Source: Mortierella alpina | Taxonomy: Eukaryota; Mortierellomycota; Mortierellomycetes; Mortierellales; Mortierellaceae | Assembly: GCA_029449245.1 (NCBI GenBank) | Contig: JANATF010000007.1 | Span: 2,046,001-2,110,000 of the forward strand | Length of the DNA: 64,000 nt | Direction of reading: 5' to 3' | Shown: in pieces, positions 1-9,112 of the stretch | Position numbering within the stretch: position 1 is the stretch's first letter | How the letters are laid out: every line of letters starts with the position of its first letter | Notes under the pieces: generated by a model | The model's input: the letters and a program-made list of their open reading frames with translations, nothing else | The model's database searches: none | What the model was told of the DNA's origin: nothing | Made by a program: the position numbers and the translations under genes

Positions 1-819
1 GTCCCCGTCCATGTCCATGTCCATAGGATGAGTCTAGGAGCAGAGCGAGGATTGTGCTTGGAGCAGGAATGGAATCAGCGGTAGGTGATCAGTGGGAAAA
101 AACAGAGAAATGCACACCTGTGGGGCTGTGTTGGTCAAGCACGGTTTAAGGTTTGGCCATGCTGAACCGTAATCCATTGCACACCTTTTGGCACACACCA
201 CCCGATCGAGGAAGAAGTCATCCATCCTTGCATGGATTGACCCATGGAACAACAGGTCTGCTTCATGCTGCTCACACATGAGGGTACGGTCCGGCTTGGG
301 TGCATAGGGACCCGTCATCGACATCGATCAGCCAGAGCCGCAGCAGCCATGATGCGGTAAGGCATTCCCATGTGGACGCACCAGCCAACTGAACTATATA
401 TCCTTACATTCAGGCACCGGCCTTCAGGACATGTATTGATACTGTATAGGCTAAGGGTTGTGGAGTGTCGCCTCACTGCCATCACGTCTTGATGAGGCCA
501 TTGTGCACTCTGCCTACTGCAAAGCATGACAGCCTGCAGCCCCTATTTCTTTGTCCAATCTCGTGTACGTCTATGCAGAACATCGCTCTTCCGTCCCGTG
601 CTTCTACCCCTTTTTCCTTAGTCCACAGGGCTCGGTGGACATATATTCTAGAGGTTGGGTCTGCTCACCTCGCCCCTTCTCTTGAATTCTCTCCCCTTCC
701 TCCACTTTTCTCTTTCTTCAATTTCATTCTATCAATTGACAGCAAAAACAAAAAAAAAAACCACTTGCGAACCATAGCACCTCATTCAACACTACCATTG
801 AGAAAGATAGGAAACAAAG
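1..819. other. Left edge, no supported gene; leader of the syntaxin gene
   Basis: Two short minus-strand ORFs (34-324 and 315-527) lie here, but neither shows a recognisable domain, signal peptide or plausible splice pattern. The last 150 bases before position 820 are pyrimidine-rich and then A-rich, as in the transcript leaders of other genes in this window, so I read this part as the promoter and 5' UTR of the syntaxin-like gene. The first 400 bases might hold the end of a gene outside the window, but nothing proves it. Confidence 0.4.
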
Positions 820-2799
820 ATGTCGTTTACAGATCTGGAACGGGGCCTCAGCACCCCGCCTCTCTCCCCTAGACATGAGAATGACAAGAGCTCAAAACGT
901 GTTCTCGGGCCACTCGCCACCTCCGTCCCAAACTCCAGATCGTTCGTAGGCCCATCCTCGAATTCGTTCGCTTCTATATCCCCACCCGTCAAATTGCCGA
1001 GCGGTCTCCAAGTGACCCGAGGCAACAGTCGAGACAGCATCGGACTCAACCTCAGCGACCCACTGCAAGGTAGACCGCAACAAAGACCCTCGCACGCACC
1101 TCATCCACCTCCAGTCTCTCCAACAAGGGTAGCCAATACCAACAGTCCACTGGCACAGCACTCGAGATTCAAGCAAGACAACACCCGGATCGACACTCCC
1201 AGACCCACCTTGACCTCCTCGGCAGTTGCTGCGGCTGTGAATGGGGCTGCTACAGAGTCTGGGTCTGCCCCACGGTCGCCGCACGCGATTCCATATGCCT
1301 CTCAAAACAGTACAGGCCCAGGTCAGAACAGGATCTTGGTCGACTACCGCCCAGGTGACCAGGACAGACGCCAGGTTCTATCACCCCCCACCAGCCCGCC
1401 ACAGTTCTCCCCCTCGTTTCCCAGCTCCCTCCACCAGCAGCAACAGCACCAACGAGGACTCGACAGCCGTGGGCCACATGATTCAGGGGCATTCCATACT
1501 CCGAGCCTTGACAGGAACAACAACAACAGTGATAACGATGATAATTATAATAGCAACAACAGTGACACAGCAATCAATATGGATGCAGGAACGACCGATG
1601 CCTCGACCACTACAGACCAAGATTCTGCTCCTCCTACTTCCCCCACAACGACCATCATCGCAACCGTACCAGCACCATTTTCATCCCCAGATCAAGAACA
1701 TGACTACGATCTAATGGTACGACACCTCTCTCAACAAATCTTCAACATGTCTTCCAACATCGCGGTACTTGAGCGACTCGTCCCGTGTTTGGGCCAACGC
1801 CACAAGGACACCGTCGAGATGCGCGCAAGTCTTCATGCAGTCCTCGACGGCACCCAGGATCTCGTCAAATCCGCACACAGTCTGGTCAAAGTCCTAGCCC
1901 GGTACCATCAACCCCCTCCAACATCCTCATCCTCATCCTCATCCACATCCACTGCCTCTCCAATACCAATTGGCATCCGTGCCATACCACCCCGATCCCT
2001 CGCCGATCTCTCCTCTTGGCAACGTAAGGTCCTTAGCAGCCGCCGACAGACCCATCAACGGCTCACCAAGGATCTCGCCGTCGTCAGTAAAGCGTTCCAG
2101 GATCTACAACGCCAGGTTGTCGAGGCCGAGAGGCGTCAGGTCGCTGCTCTGCGCAGATTGTCGTCGAGCGCGTCCATGCGTCGGATCAGTGGCTACCGTT
2201 CGGATCTGATGGACCTGTCACCAGACGAGATGGAGTCCTTGGGAGCTGCTGCCGCTGCTGCTGGACAGGGCTATGGTAGTTGTAGTAACAGCAGTGGCAG
2301 CGGTAATGGGCATAGTACTGGCGGCAGCTACAGCAACAGCAGCAACAAGGGAAGCAAGACTGCTTCTGCAAGTGGTGGTGGTGGTGGTGGTGGTGGTGGT
2401 ATTACCAGTGGAAGTGGCAACCATTCATACATGCATGACCGAGAACTCTCCGTCCAAGAAGAGGCTATGCTACGAGAGATCCTGGTGATGGATGGTGAAC
2501 TGGCGTTTCAGGAGAGCATGCTTCAAGAACGCGAGTTTGAGATCCAAAAGATTGAAGAAGGAATGGGTCAGGTATTGGATGTCATGAAGGAACTGGGGAC
2601 GTTGGTTCACGAACAAAGAGCCGGGGTCGATTTCTTACACGATAACATCATGCAGACAAGGGGTCGCGTCCACCAGGCCCAGCACGAGATCCTGAAGGCA
2701 AGCGAACATCAGCGCCGGTCAAGAGAGAAACTGTGCTACCTCATCATGATCACAAGTATAGTAGGGGCTATGGTCATGCTCGCGTTTGTCAGTACATAA
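820..2799 (+). CDS. Syntaxin-like Qa-SNARE with long disordered N-terminus
   Basis: Single exon, 659 residues. The last 100 residues are a t-SNARE motif followed by one membrane anchor (about 638-657) and only two residues after it, the tail-anchored layout of syntaxins. The central zero-layer glutamine is Q599, in the stretch LVHEQRAGVDFL. Residues about 290-460 are helical and look like an Habc three-helix region, interrupted by a Ser run. The first 290 residues are Pro/Ser/Gln/Asn-rich and probably disordered. By family knowledge such proteins drive vesicle fusion; the sequence around the zero layer resembles the Pep12/syntaxin-7 endosomal type more than the plasma membrane type, which is inference. 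The protein is about twice the usual syntaxin length (near 300) because of the N-terminal extension and a Gly/Ser insert at about 480-540. It converges on the bZIP gene, whose stop lies about 100 bp away. Confidence 0.82.
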   Translation: MSFTDLERGLSTPPLSPRHENDKSSKRVLGPLATSVPNSRSFVGPSSNSFASISPPVKLPSGLQVTRGNSRDSIGLNLSDPLQGRPQQRPSHAPHPPPVSPTRVANTNSPLAQHSRFKQDNTRIDTPRPTLTSSAVAAAVNGAATESGSAPRSPHAIPYASQNSTGPGQNRILVDYRPGDQDRRQVLSPPTSPPQFSPSFPSSLHQQQQHQRGLDSRGPHDSGAFHTPSLDRNNNNSDNDDNYNSNNSDTAINMDAGTTDASTTTDQDSAPPTSPTTTIIATVPAPFSSPDQEHDYDLMVRHLSQQIFNMSSNIAVLERLVPCLGQRHKDTVEMRASLHAVLDGTQDLVKSAHSLVKVLARYHQPPPTSSSSSSSTSTASPIPIGIRAIPPRSLADLSSWQRKVLSSRRQTHQRLTKDLAVVSKAFQDLQRQVVEAERRQVAALRRLSSSASMRRISGYRSDLMDLSPDEMESLGAAAAAAGQGYGSCSNSSGSGNGHSTGGSYSNSSNKGSKTASASGGGGGGGGGITSGSGNHSYMHDRELSVQEEAMLREILVMDGELAFQESMLQEREFEIQKIEEGMGQVLDVMKELGTLVHEQRAGVDFLHDNIMQTRGRVHQAQHEILKASEHQRRSREKLCYLIMITSIVGAMVMLAFVST

Positions 2800-2903
2800 C
2801 AGGACGGGAAATTGCAGACTAGGTTGAAGGATGTTGTAAGCATACCAAAAAAAAAAAAATCTAAAAGACACGACGTTTATTGTATTTTCGTTTTCTATTC
2901 TTT

Positions 2904-3084
2904 TTACTGTGAGCCATTCTGCTGAGATTGACGCTGCTGCTCTTGCTGGTCTATCGTCAAGTCTCTTCCAAATCCACTGCTGTATTCATATGCTGTGCAC
3001 ACATTGTCCTGTATACCTTGCGAGTGCGGCGGTTGCTGCTGCTGTTGCTGTTGCTGCTGCTGTTGTTGTTGCTGTTGCAGTTGC

Positions 3085-3142
<58 letters not shown>

Positions 3143-5326
3143 GGTCTGCCATGGACAACAGGTGGAGTGTGGGCATGGACGATCGCCGTCCGCGCCCACT
3201 CGGGCACGAGCGCTCGTCCGCCATCAGATAGACCTGCTGAGGAGCCTGTGCCTGGATTGAATACTGGCCGGATAGTCCTAGCGGCCCCGGGAGAAGCTGT
3301 GGCGGCTGGTACAGCATTGAGTGGGGAGTGTGCATTCTCACGTATGGCTGCATCGGCTTCCCTTGGAACCCTGATAACTTGCGTTGATTGTAGGCGTATG
3401 GGTGTGGATGGATGCTGGGCGGGAGAGTCGTCATTCTACTATGGACATGACTGTTGATCGGCCCCTCGACAGTGTTCATCTCGCGTTGGATGCATTGCAT
3501 GATCGCCTGGGCATCTTGTGGAACCATCGACGGAGACGGCGACAGGGATTGTGATGACGAGCCCCCAGAGGTGGATAACGGACGAGGCTGTGTGTAGGCC
3601 AGCGGCTGATGCGGGTGAGTCTGCGCCGAAACCGGTGCTGAAAAGTAGGGCATGCTTGTTTGAGTAGTGCCATTATTCAAAACTTCGGCTAATTTGATAG
3701 AGAGAGCGCGAGTGTGAGGGGAGGAGTGAACTTTGGTCGGTTATCGTCCCTTTACCCAAGTCAAGACCCATGGCAATCTCTGGATGTTGCTTTTCGCTTA
3801 CCTGGAAGTGGTGCACGCAAGGTGGACTGTGTGCTGGCATTATATGGCAGCGACATGGTGGGAGCCAGATCAGTGGGTGAGGTGGAGAGGCTGTGGCTCG
3901 TGAAGTGTGCACTGTTGTCGCCGATGGCAGTGGCAATCGTCGGGTGCAATTGCTGCAGCTGTTGCTGATTCTGGAACATTGCCAGATACTGCTCCTCTTG
4001 TTGCTGGAGCTGCGGGCACTGCTTGAAGGCCCGCTTTCCCTTGTTGTACGCCCCTGTTCCACTGCCCTTTCCGTCGTGGGAATTGCGAGGATTGTACTTT
4101 GGCCTATCAACGCGACCTTCGCCTGAAGTCGATCCAGGTAATGTCGTGAGGTTCATCAGCCGTGTCGATATTTCCCTGTTGATTGATTCTAGTGCACTCC
4201 TCTGATCGCTCTGACCCTCAGGAAGGCTTCCTCCCACTGCCAAACTTGACGGCGATGCCGAACCCCTTTCACCCTCGGAGCCAGCATTGCCTTTACTCGC
4301 TCCATCGACCATGCGCTCATCCATATCCGCGATGAGTGCCCTCAGCTGCTGGTTCTCGTTGTGAACCAACCCCATGATCCGGTAGACCTCATCCAGCTCC
4401 TCGGCCTTGCTTTCCAACCATTTAATATACTGCTGTTTCCGCTGTCTGAAGGCTCGCTGTGCCGCTCGATTTTGCTCTGCTCTTCTGATGGCAGGATCCT
4501 CCTCCTCACCCGTTACATCGACATGAGGGCCAGATGTGTGCAGGTTAGGGATGCTGGTATTGGGCACCATAGGCATAGAGAGGGGATGTTGATGTTGGTG
4601 CTGGTGCTGCTGAGACTGATGCTGCTGCTGCTTGACTGAGCCAAAGGCGTCCGGTGCGGGATGTTGGTTGTGAGCTTGCTTTGTATCGGCGAGGGGAGGT
4701 TCGAGATAAAAACTCGAGATAGTGCTAGCGGCCTCTCCACAGTCGTCTGCGGTCAAACTCGACTTTCGACTCTGGCTGTGGTTGCCATCCTCTTCGTCCA
4801 ACCTGTTGCTGGGTGTGAGAGTCGCCGGCGACGTCTCTGAACAGGAGGAACTGGATGGAACCGCACAAAGATCCATAGGCGATGTGTATGACATGGACGT
4901 TGATCTGAATTGACTTGACAGACCCAAAAACTGGCTGTGGTTGTTGATATATGCCTCGAGGTGTTGCTGATCCATCCCGTAAAGAGGATTGCATTGGTCT
5001 TGCCGGTTAGGAGACTGATTCCTGTCGATGTCAATGCCTTGATAGTCAAGGTCTTGGTCCATAAAGATATCGTTGTGTTTGAATAGCACTGTAGTTCGAC
5101 GGTTGAAAGAGGAGTGCATGGATCAATGCATAGTCCAGCTGACAAGGTGCGATGCATAGACGTGCCAGTAAGCGAAAACAAAAAACACTGTTATTCTCTT
5201 ACTTTGGTCATCTGCCTGGTCCGTCGAGTCTGTATCGGGTGCACCCTTATCTCGAAGCATGTTAAGGATGGACGAATCTGTGTCTTGGGTTGAGGTTGCT
5301 CCTTGATCCTTTGTATTAGAGGTCAT
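2904..5326 (-). CDS. YAP/AP-1-type bZIP transcription factor with polyQ tail
   Basis: Three exons, 5203-5326, 3802-5088 and 2904-3688, joined across introns of 114 and 113 bp. Donors GTAAGA and GTAAGC and the codon phases all fit; predicted length is 731 residues. The basic region is at about 242-262 and contains NRAAQRAFRQRK, the signature of the fungal Pap1/Yap1 class, followed by a leucine zipper to about residue 298. Family members are nuclear regulators, often of oxidative or metal stress responses; the Cys-rich redox domains of Yap1 are not obvious here, so a stress role is only inference. A His/Gln run precedes the basic region, and the C-terminal exon carries about 45 residues that are nearly all Gln. 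The start at 5326 is the first ATG of the acidic exon 1; an upstream in-frame ATG near 5495 is possible. Confidence 0.8.
3031..3143 (-). repeat. CAG/CAA repeat coding polyglutamine
   Basis: A run of CAA and CAG codons read on the minus strand, inside the last exon of the bZIP gene. It is mostly uninterrupted CAA on the 5' side and mixed CAA/CAG on the 3' side. Runs of this kind vary in length between strains. Confidence 0.9.
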
Positions 5327-6852
5327 CACGCTTGGCTTGCTCTCGGGGTATAGCCTGTTGGTGACTTTGTTGCTTTCTGTGGGTATAGTAATGAGTTGCG
5401 GCAGATTGAGGCAACAGAGTAAACTACAGTGTGATCGTGCCCCTGCGTTTGTGAAGGAATAAGCCTTGCTATGGATGTTGAAAAAAGGGCGCGCCATGTT
5501 AACGTTGCTGCCTTGCATCGATCTTTTTTTTTTTTTTTTTTTGTGGGGGGATATTTGGTAGCGCAAGCAATTGGAGCCTCATGTGTGGTTGCTAGCGTTC
5601 TCATTGCAGAGCGCTGCCAGTTGGTGAATTAAAGCGGTGCGGGTTAGGATGGTACTAGCTGCTTTGAGGATACAGCCCCGCCTTCCAGACCTGAAAACCG
5701 ACCAAAAGGGATGAGGTTCTCTAAAGTTAATGAAGAAAAAAGAACGATCTCCAGCTTTGAAAAGTAGGCAGGGAAGGAAAGGGATCTAGGCAAATGCGCA
5801 CATCTACAAATGACACCTCACGGAGATCCAAAGCTTAGGGGTACTCTCTGCAAAAAGGAGCAAAATGAGAAGGGAGGCCATAGGTGACATACGAGCAACA
5901 AAAAAAAAGCAGGGCCGTTTGGGTGTGGTGTGGTGGTGGTGGTGGTGGTGTGGTGTGGATCTCCACCGCTTTTATTTGTGTCGAAAAGGGGATGATGTCT
6001 GTCACGATTCATCAGGATGTAGTGCCGGAGGAGTTGCGAGGACAGCACTTCCCGTTGTCGTAAGAACAAGCAGCCCATGAGGGCTAACGGTGTCCATGAG
6101 AGTAAGAGTTGGAAACGACAAGGCAGAGCCACGCCAAAAAAAAAAAAAAAAAAAAAAAAAGCTACCCAGGCGGCGCACTTGGGTCGACACCGTAGGACGC
6201 TGCAGGATCACAACGGCGGAGACGTGCCCAGATTAATGGAAACCTACCAAAGATGTCCTTGGCAATAAAGCACAGCAAAGACGAATGGATAAAAGAGAGA
6301 GAGAATGGGATAGACAAGAGAGCTGTGATGGGTAGTGATGTGACAAGATTATACGATGAGAAGGACACTCTTAGAAAACAGCGACGAGCTTTAGGAGACA
6401 CGGATCTTAGACCGCATTCAAGGAAGTTGGTCGCTCTCCACAATGCTCACTTTGAGAGAAAATCAAATGGTCGTCGTCGTACTCGTACCTCTATTGGGGC
6501 TTGAACTTCAGAATCCTGGTTTGGATGAACGGGAGCAAAAGATTGGCGATTGCAGGTTAGGAGTGATCAAGAGGTGAAAGTTGGAAGAAGGAAAACAACA
6601 GAATAAGGAAGAAGCACGACGCTTCAAAAGCGGAATATCGACGCTAAAAACATCAGCGCTACAGGGCATGGCATGTTCCGCAAACAATCCTACACGGCCT
6701 GAAATTCACCGAGGGGCAGTCGGTGGAGGGACGCACACAGAACGCGACAGGAGACGATAGGGATGCGACGACGACTCAATGTTTTTTTCTTCTGGCCCTT
6801 TGCACACCCCCAAAATATGTGTGGTAGCTCCTATTTGGGCAAGATAAGAACG

Positions 6853-6870
6853 CTTGCGCTTCAGCGCAAG
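6853..6870. other. Perfect short hairpin CTTGCGC-TTCA-GCGCAAG
   Basis: Seven base pairs with a four-base loop, inside a gene-poor stretch. It could form in RNA or serve as a palindromic protein site. It has no T-run after it, so it is not an RNA polymerase III terminator. Confidence 0.35.
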
Positions 6871-8601
6871 TCATTTGAGTGTCTATGAATGAGCCTTGTC
6901 CTGGACTCCTGCTAAAAAGAATCAAAGATCAACTCCAGAAGAGCGGGCAAGAGCAGGCAAGAGCAGGCAAGAGAGGGGCTTGGGGGGCTACAAATTGATG
7001 TGCTTATGCGACGAGACACGCAAGAGGGGTGGAGCAGAGGGACAGAAGGGAACAATGTTCTAGTTGCCCCGGCCTGCATTCCAAAATGAAAAGGAGCTGA
7101 ATTGATTCTTTCCCGCATGCCTCCCACGCGTCCTTTCGGCAGCGTTTCTCACCAAAGAAGGCACTCTGCATTACAGCCCATGCACCAATGCAGCTGGAAA
7201 TGATCCGCCGCACTTTTTTTTTTTGATCGCTGCTACCCCCCTCTGCTAGCATCAAACTGCGCAAGATGCACAACCAACCCAGCCCAGTTCATTGTTTCAA
7301 CTTCACAACCAAGATAGCTCAAACAGAGATCAACCAAGATGGAGTGGTAAAGAGATGGAGTCGGCCAGGCAGAGAGGAGAGAGAGAGCACAACAGAGTAA
7401 AATAAAAGAGATGGACGAAAGTGATGAAATGCAAGGGTCCCGCTGACTGAAAACAAAGATATAGGCAAAGGGCAAAGCTCGTTGGGGTGGGGTGGGTTGC
7501 TTTCGTCCAGGAGGTTCTCCCGACTGCTTCCTACATGGTAATGCGGTATTGACGGTCTAGAACTACTCACGCGAGCCTGCGTAACCGTCATCCGTGTTTG
7601 TCCTAGGATAGTTCTATGACCGAAGAGGTGTGGGGGAGGTGATGCTCAATGCTCCCACGTTTCTCTAAGGCGTAACATTCCCTTTCATTCTCGTCAGGCC
7701 CAACCTCTCTCTCTCGCTCTCCCCCCCTCCCTCTCCCTCACTCTCTCTCTCTGAGGATGTCATTTAATGTCATAGGATTGTGAAAGCAAAGAGCGTAGTG
7801 AAAAAAAAGCGCATACTCGCAAGAAAGAGCATTTAGACTATGGGCAACGAGAATGGCCAATAAACTCAAGTAAAGATGGTAGTTGAGGTTCATCCATAGA
7901 CGGTCGCACTCCTCACTCTCTGCTCCTTCGTCGCCGAAAAGGAAGACATATCCTCTCACTGACCGTCCTTCCTGAATATCCCTGTAGTACTGGATGGGCC
8001 ATGAAGTCTTTTTTTTTTTTCTTTGGCTTTGTTTTTTGCATGGATAGTTCAAGAATCTCGAGGCGACCTTTTGGCAGAAGACAACAACTGTGGAAGGAGC
8101 GAAGCTAAAGCGCTACTCTTGATGTACCTCGGCGGTCGAAGCTTTTTCTGTCAACCGCGTTCTCAATGCAGCTGAAGGGGATTCCAATGGTTCAGTAAAA
8201 AAAGAAAGAATGAGAAGAAAACATAGAGGGGGACAGTAGGACCAGCGCACGGCTCCAGTTAGGGACCCAACCTCCAGCGGATGTCAGTGCATCAGGAGCC
8301 CCTGCAGACACGCGAATGAGCTGCGTAGGTGGCGGAGAGAAAGCGGTCAGAGCGCTCTTTGAACGAGACGGAGTTTATATGTTATGGGCACCAAGCCCCA
8401 CTCCTCATCCCTCTTCTCTTGGACACGCATTACACTCTCCATACACATCCTTTCGCCACATGCTCATGCCTTCCACATCAATGCCTTTTCTCCTCCTGAC
8501 CCGCCCACAATACTGCCGGCAGGTAGGAGGAATCTCTTCAACAATATGGTTCGAATGGAACCTTTTTTTTTTGATAACAACGGATCTTTTCCTGCTGTCC
8601 A

Positions 8602-8643
8602 TATATCACGTGATTTAACGATCGGACGGCGTATATCACGTGA
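8602..8643. promoter_or_regulatory. Paired TATATCACGTGA elements (E-box)
   Basis: Two identical 12-mers, at 8602-8613 and 8632-8643, are spaced exactly 30 bp start to start, about three helical turns. Each contains the palindrome TCACGTGA, whose CACGTG core is the established site for bHLH and bHLH-Zip factors such as the Cbf1/Pho4 class. They end 54 bp before the tRNA gene. Confidence 0.5.
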
Positions 8644-8697
8644 AATACTTGCTATTAGTTCATATAGTTCAGTGAAGCTCTTCTTTGACAACAGTAC

Positions 8698-8769
8698 TCC
8701 TAATTGGTCCAGTGGTCAGGATTCCTCGCTTTCACCGAGGCGGCCCGGGTTCGAACCCCGGATTGGGAA
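8698..8769 (+). tRNA. tRNA-Glu (anticodon UUC)
   Basis: A 72-nt cloverleaf without an intron. The acceptor stem pairs TCCTAAT with ATTGGGA (one T-G wobble), the anticodon stem is CCTCG/CGAGG around the loop CTTTCAC with anticodon TTC at 8731-8733, and the T arm is CCGGG-TTCGAAC-CCCGG. The internal A and B boxes (GGTCCAGTGGTC and GGTTCGAACCC) are intact. CCA is not encoded, as expected for a nuclear tRNA. A T6 run follows at once. Confidence 0.95.
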
Positions 8770-9112
8770 CTTCTTTTTTGCTTTTGCCACTTGCTGAACG
8801 CGATCGCGAAGCTCTTCCGCATTTTTTTCCTTTTTCTTGTCGCTTACAAGTAAACTTAATCCTTTCAAGGGTTCTGCAGCGTGCGTGAGGTCGGTAAGGG
8901 TTGAAATGAGCAGAATTGCGAGTTTGAATGGAAGAGGTGTCGTTTTATTTTTATTTTTTTATAATTCAAACGTTGCAAGGGAGCCGTTTTGAGTGAAGCA
9001 ACCCCTTCGCCATATGATTACGAGCTTAGTACAATGGTGGGGGTATTAAGCATCATCTCTGTTAGTTACATATGGGGGGGGGGGGAGGGTCTATATATAT
9101 ATATGGGTGGGC
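8770..9112. other. Spacer with G-run and TA repeat
   Basis: No gene seen. It contains a long G run near 9073-9086 followed by a short (TA)n stretch near 9093-9103. The part next to position 9113 should hold the 3' UTR of the phosphoesterase gene. Confidence 0.5.
8774..8779 (+). terminator. RNA polymerase III terminator of tRNA-Glu
   Basis: A run of six T residues begins five bases after the mature tRNA 3' end, the standard stop signal for RNA polymerase III. Confidence 0.85.

Larger units (their letters stand above)
5327..8697. other. Gene-poor 3.4-kb region
   Basis: No ORF here has a recognisable domain or a convincing set of splice sites. It holds a T19 run (5524-5542), an A25 run (6136-6160), a perfect 7-bp stem hairpin at 6853-6870, a pyrimidine tract around 7700-7750, and many short Ser/Leu-rich ORFs typical of CT-rich DNA. 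Part of it must be the promoter and leader of the bZIP gene. A non-coding transcript is possible but nothing in the sequence shows one. Confidence 0.5.

Noticed and set aside
34-527. Two minus-strand ORFs of 96 and 70 codons at the left edge
   Set aside because: They overlap slightly in different frames, have no domain, no signal peptide and no splice sites joining them into a longer protein.
2928-3260. Plus-strand ORFs of polyleucine, polyvaline or polycysteine
   Set aside because: They are antisense frames of the CAG/CAA run in the bZIP exon; the bZIP protein explains this DNA.
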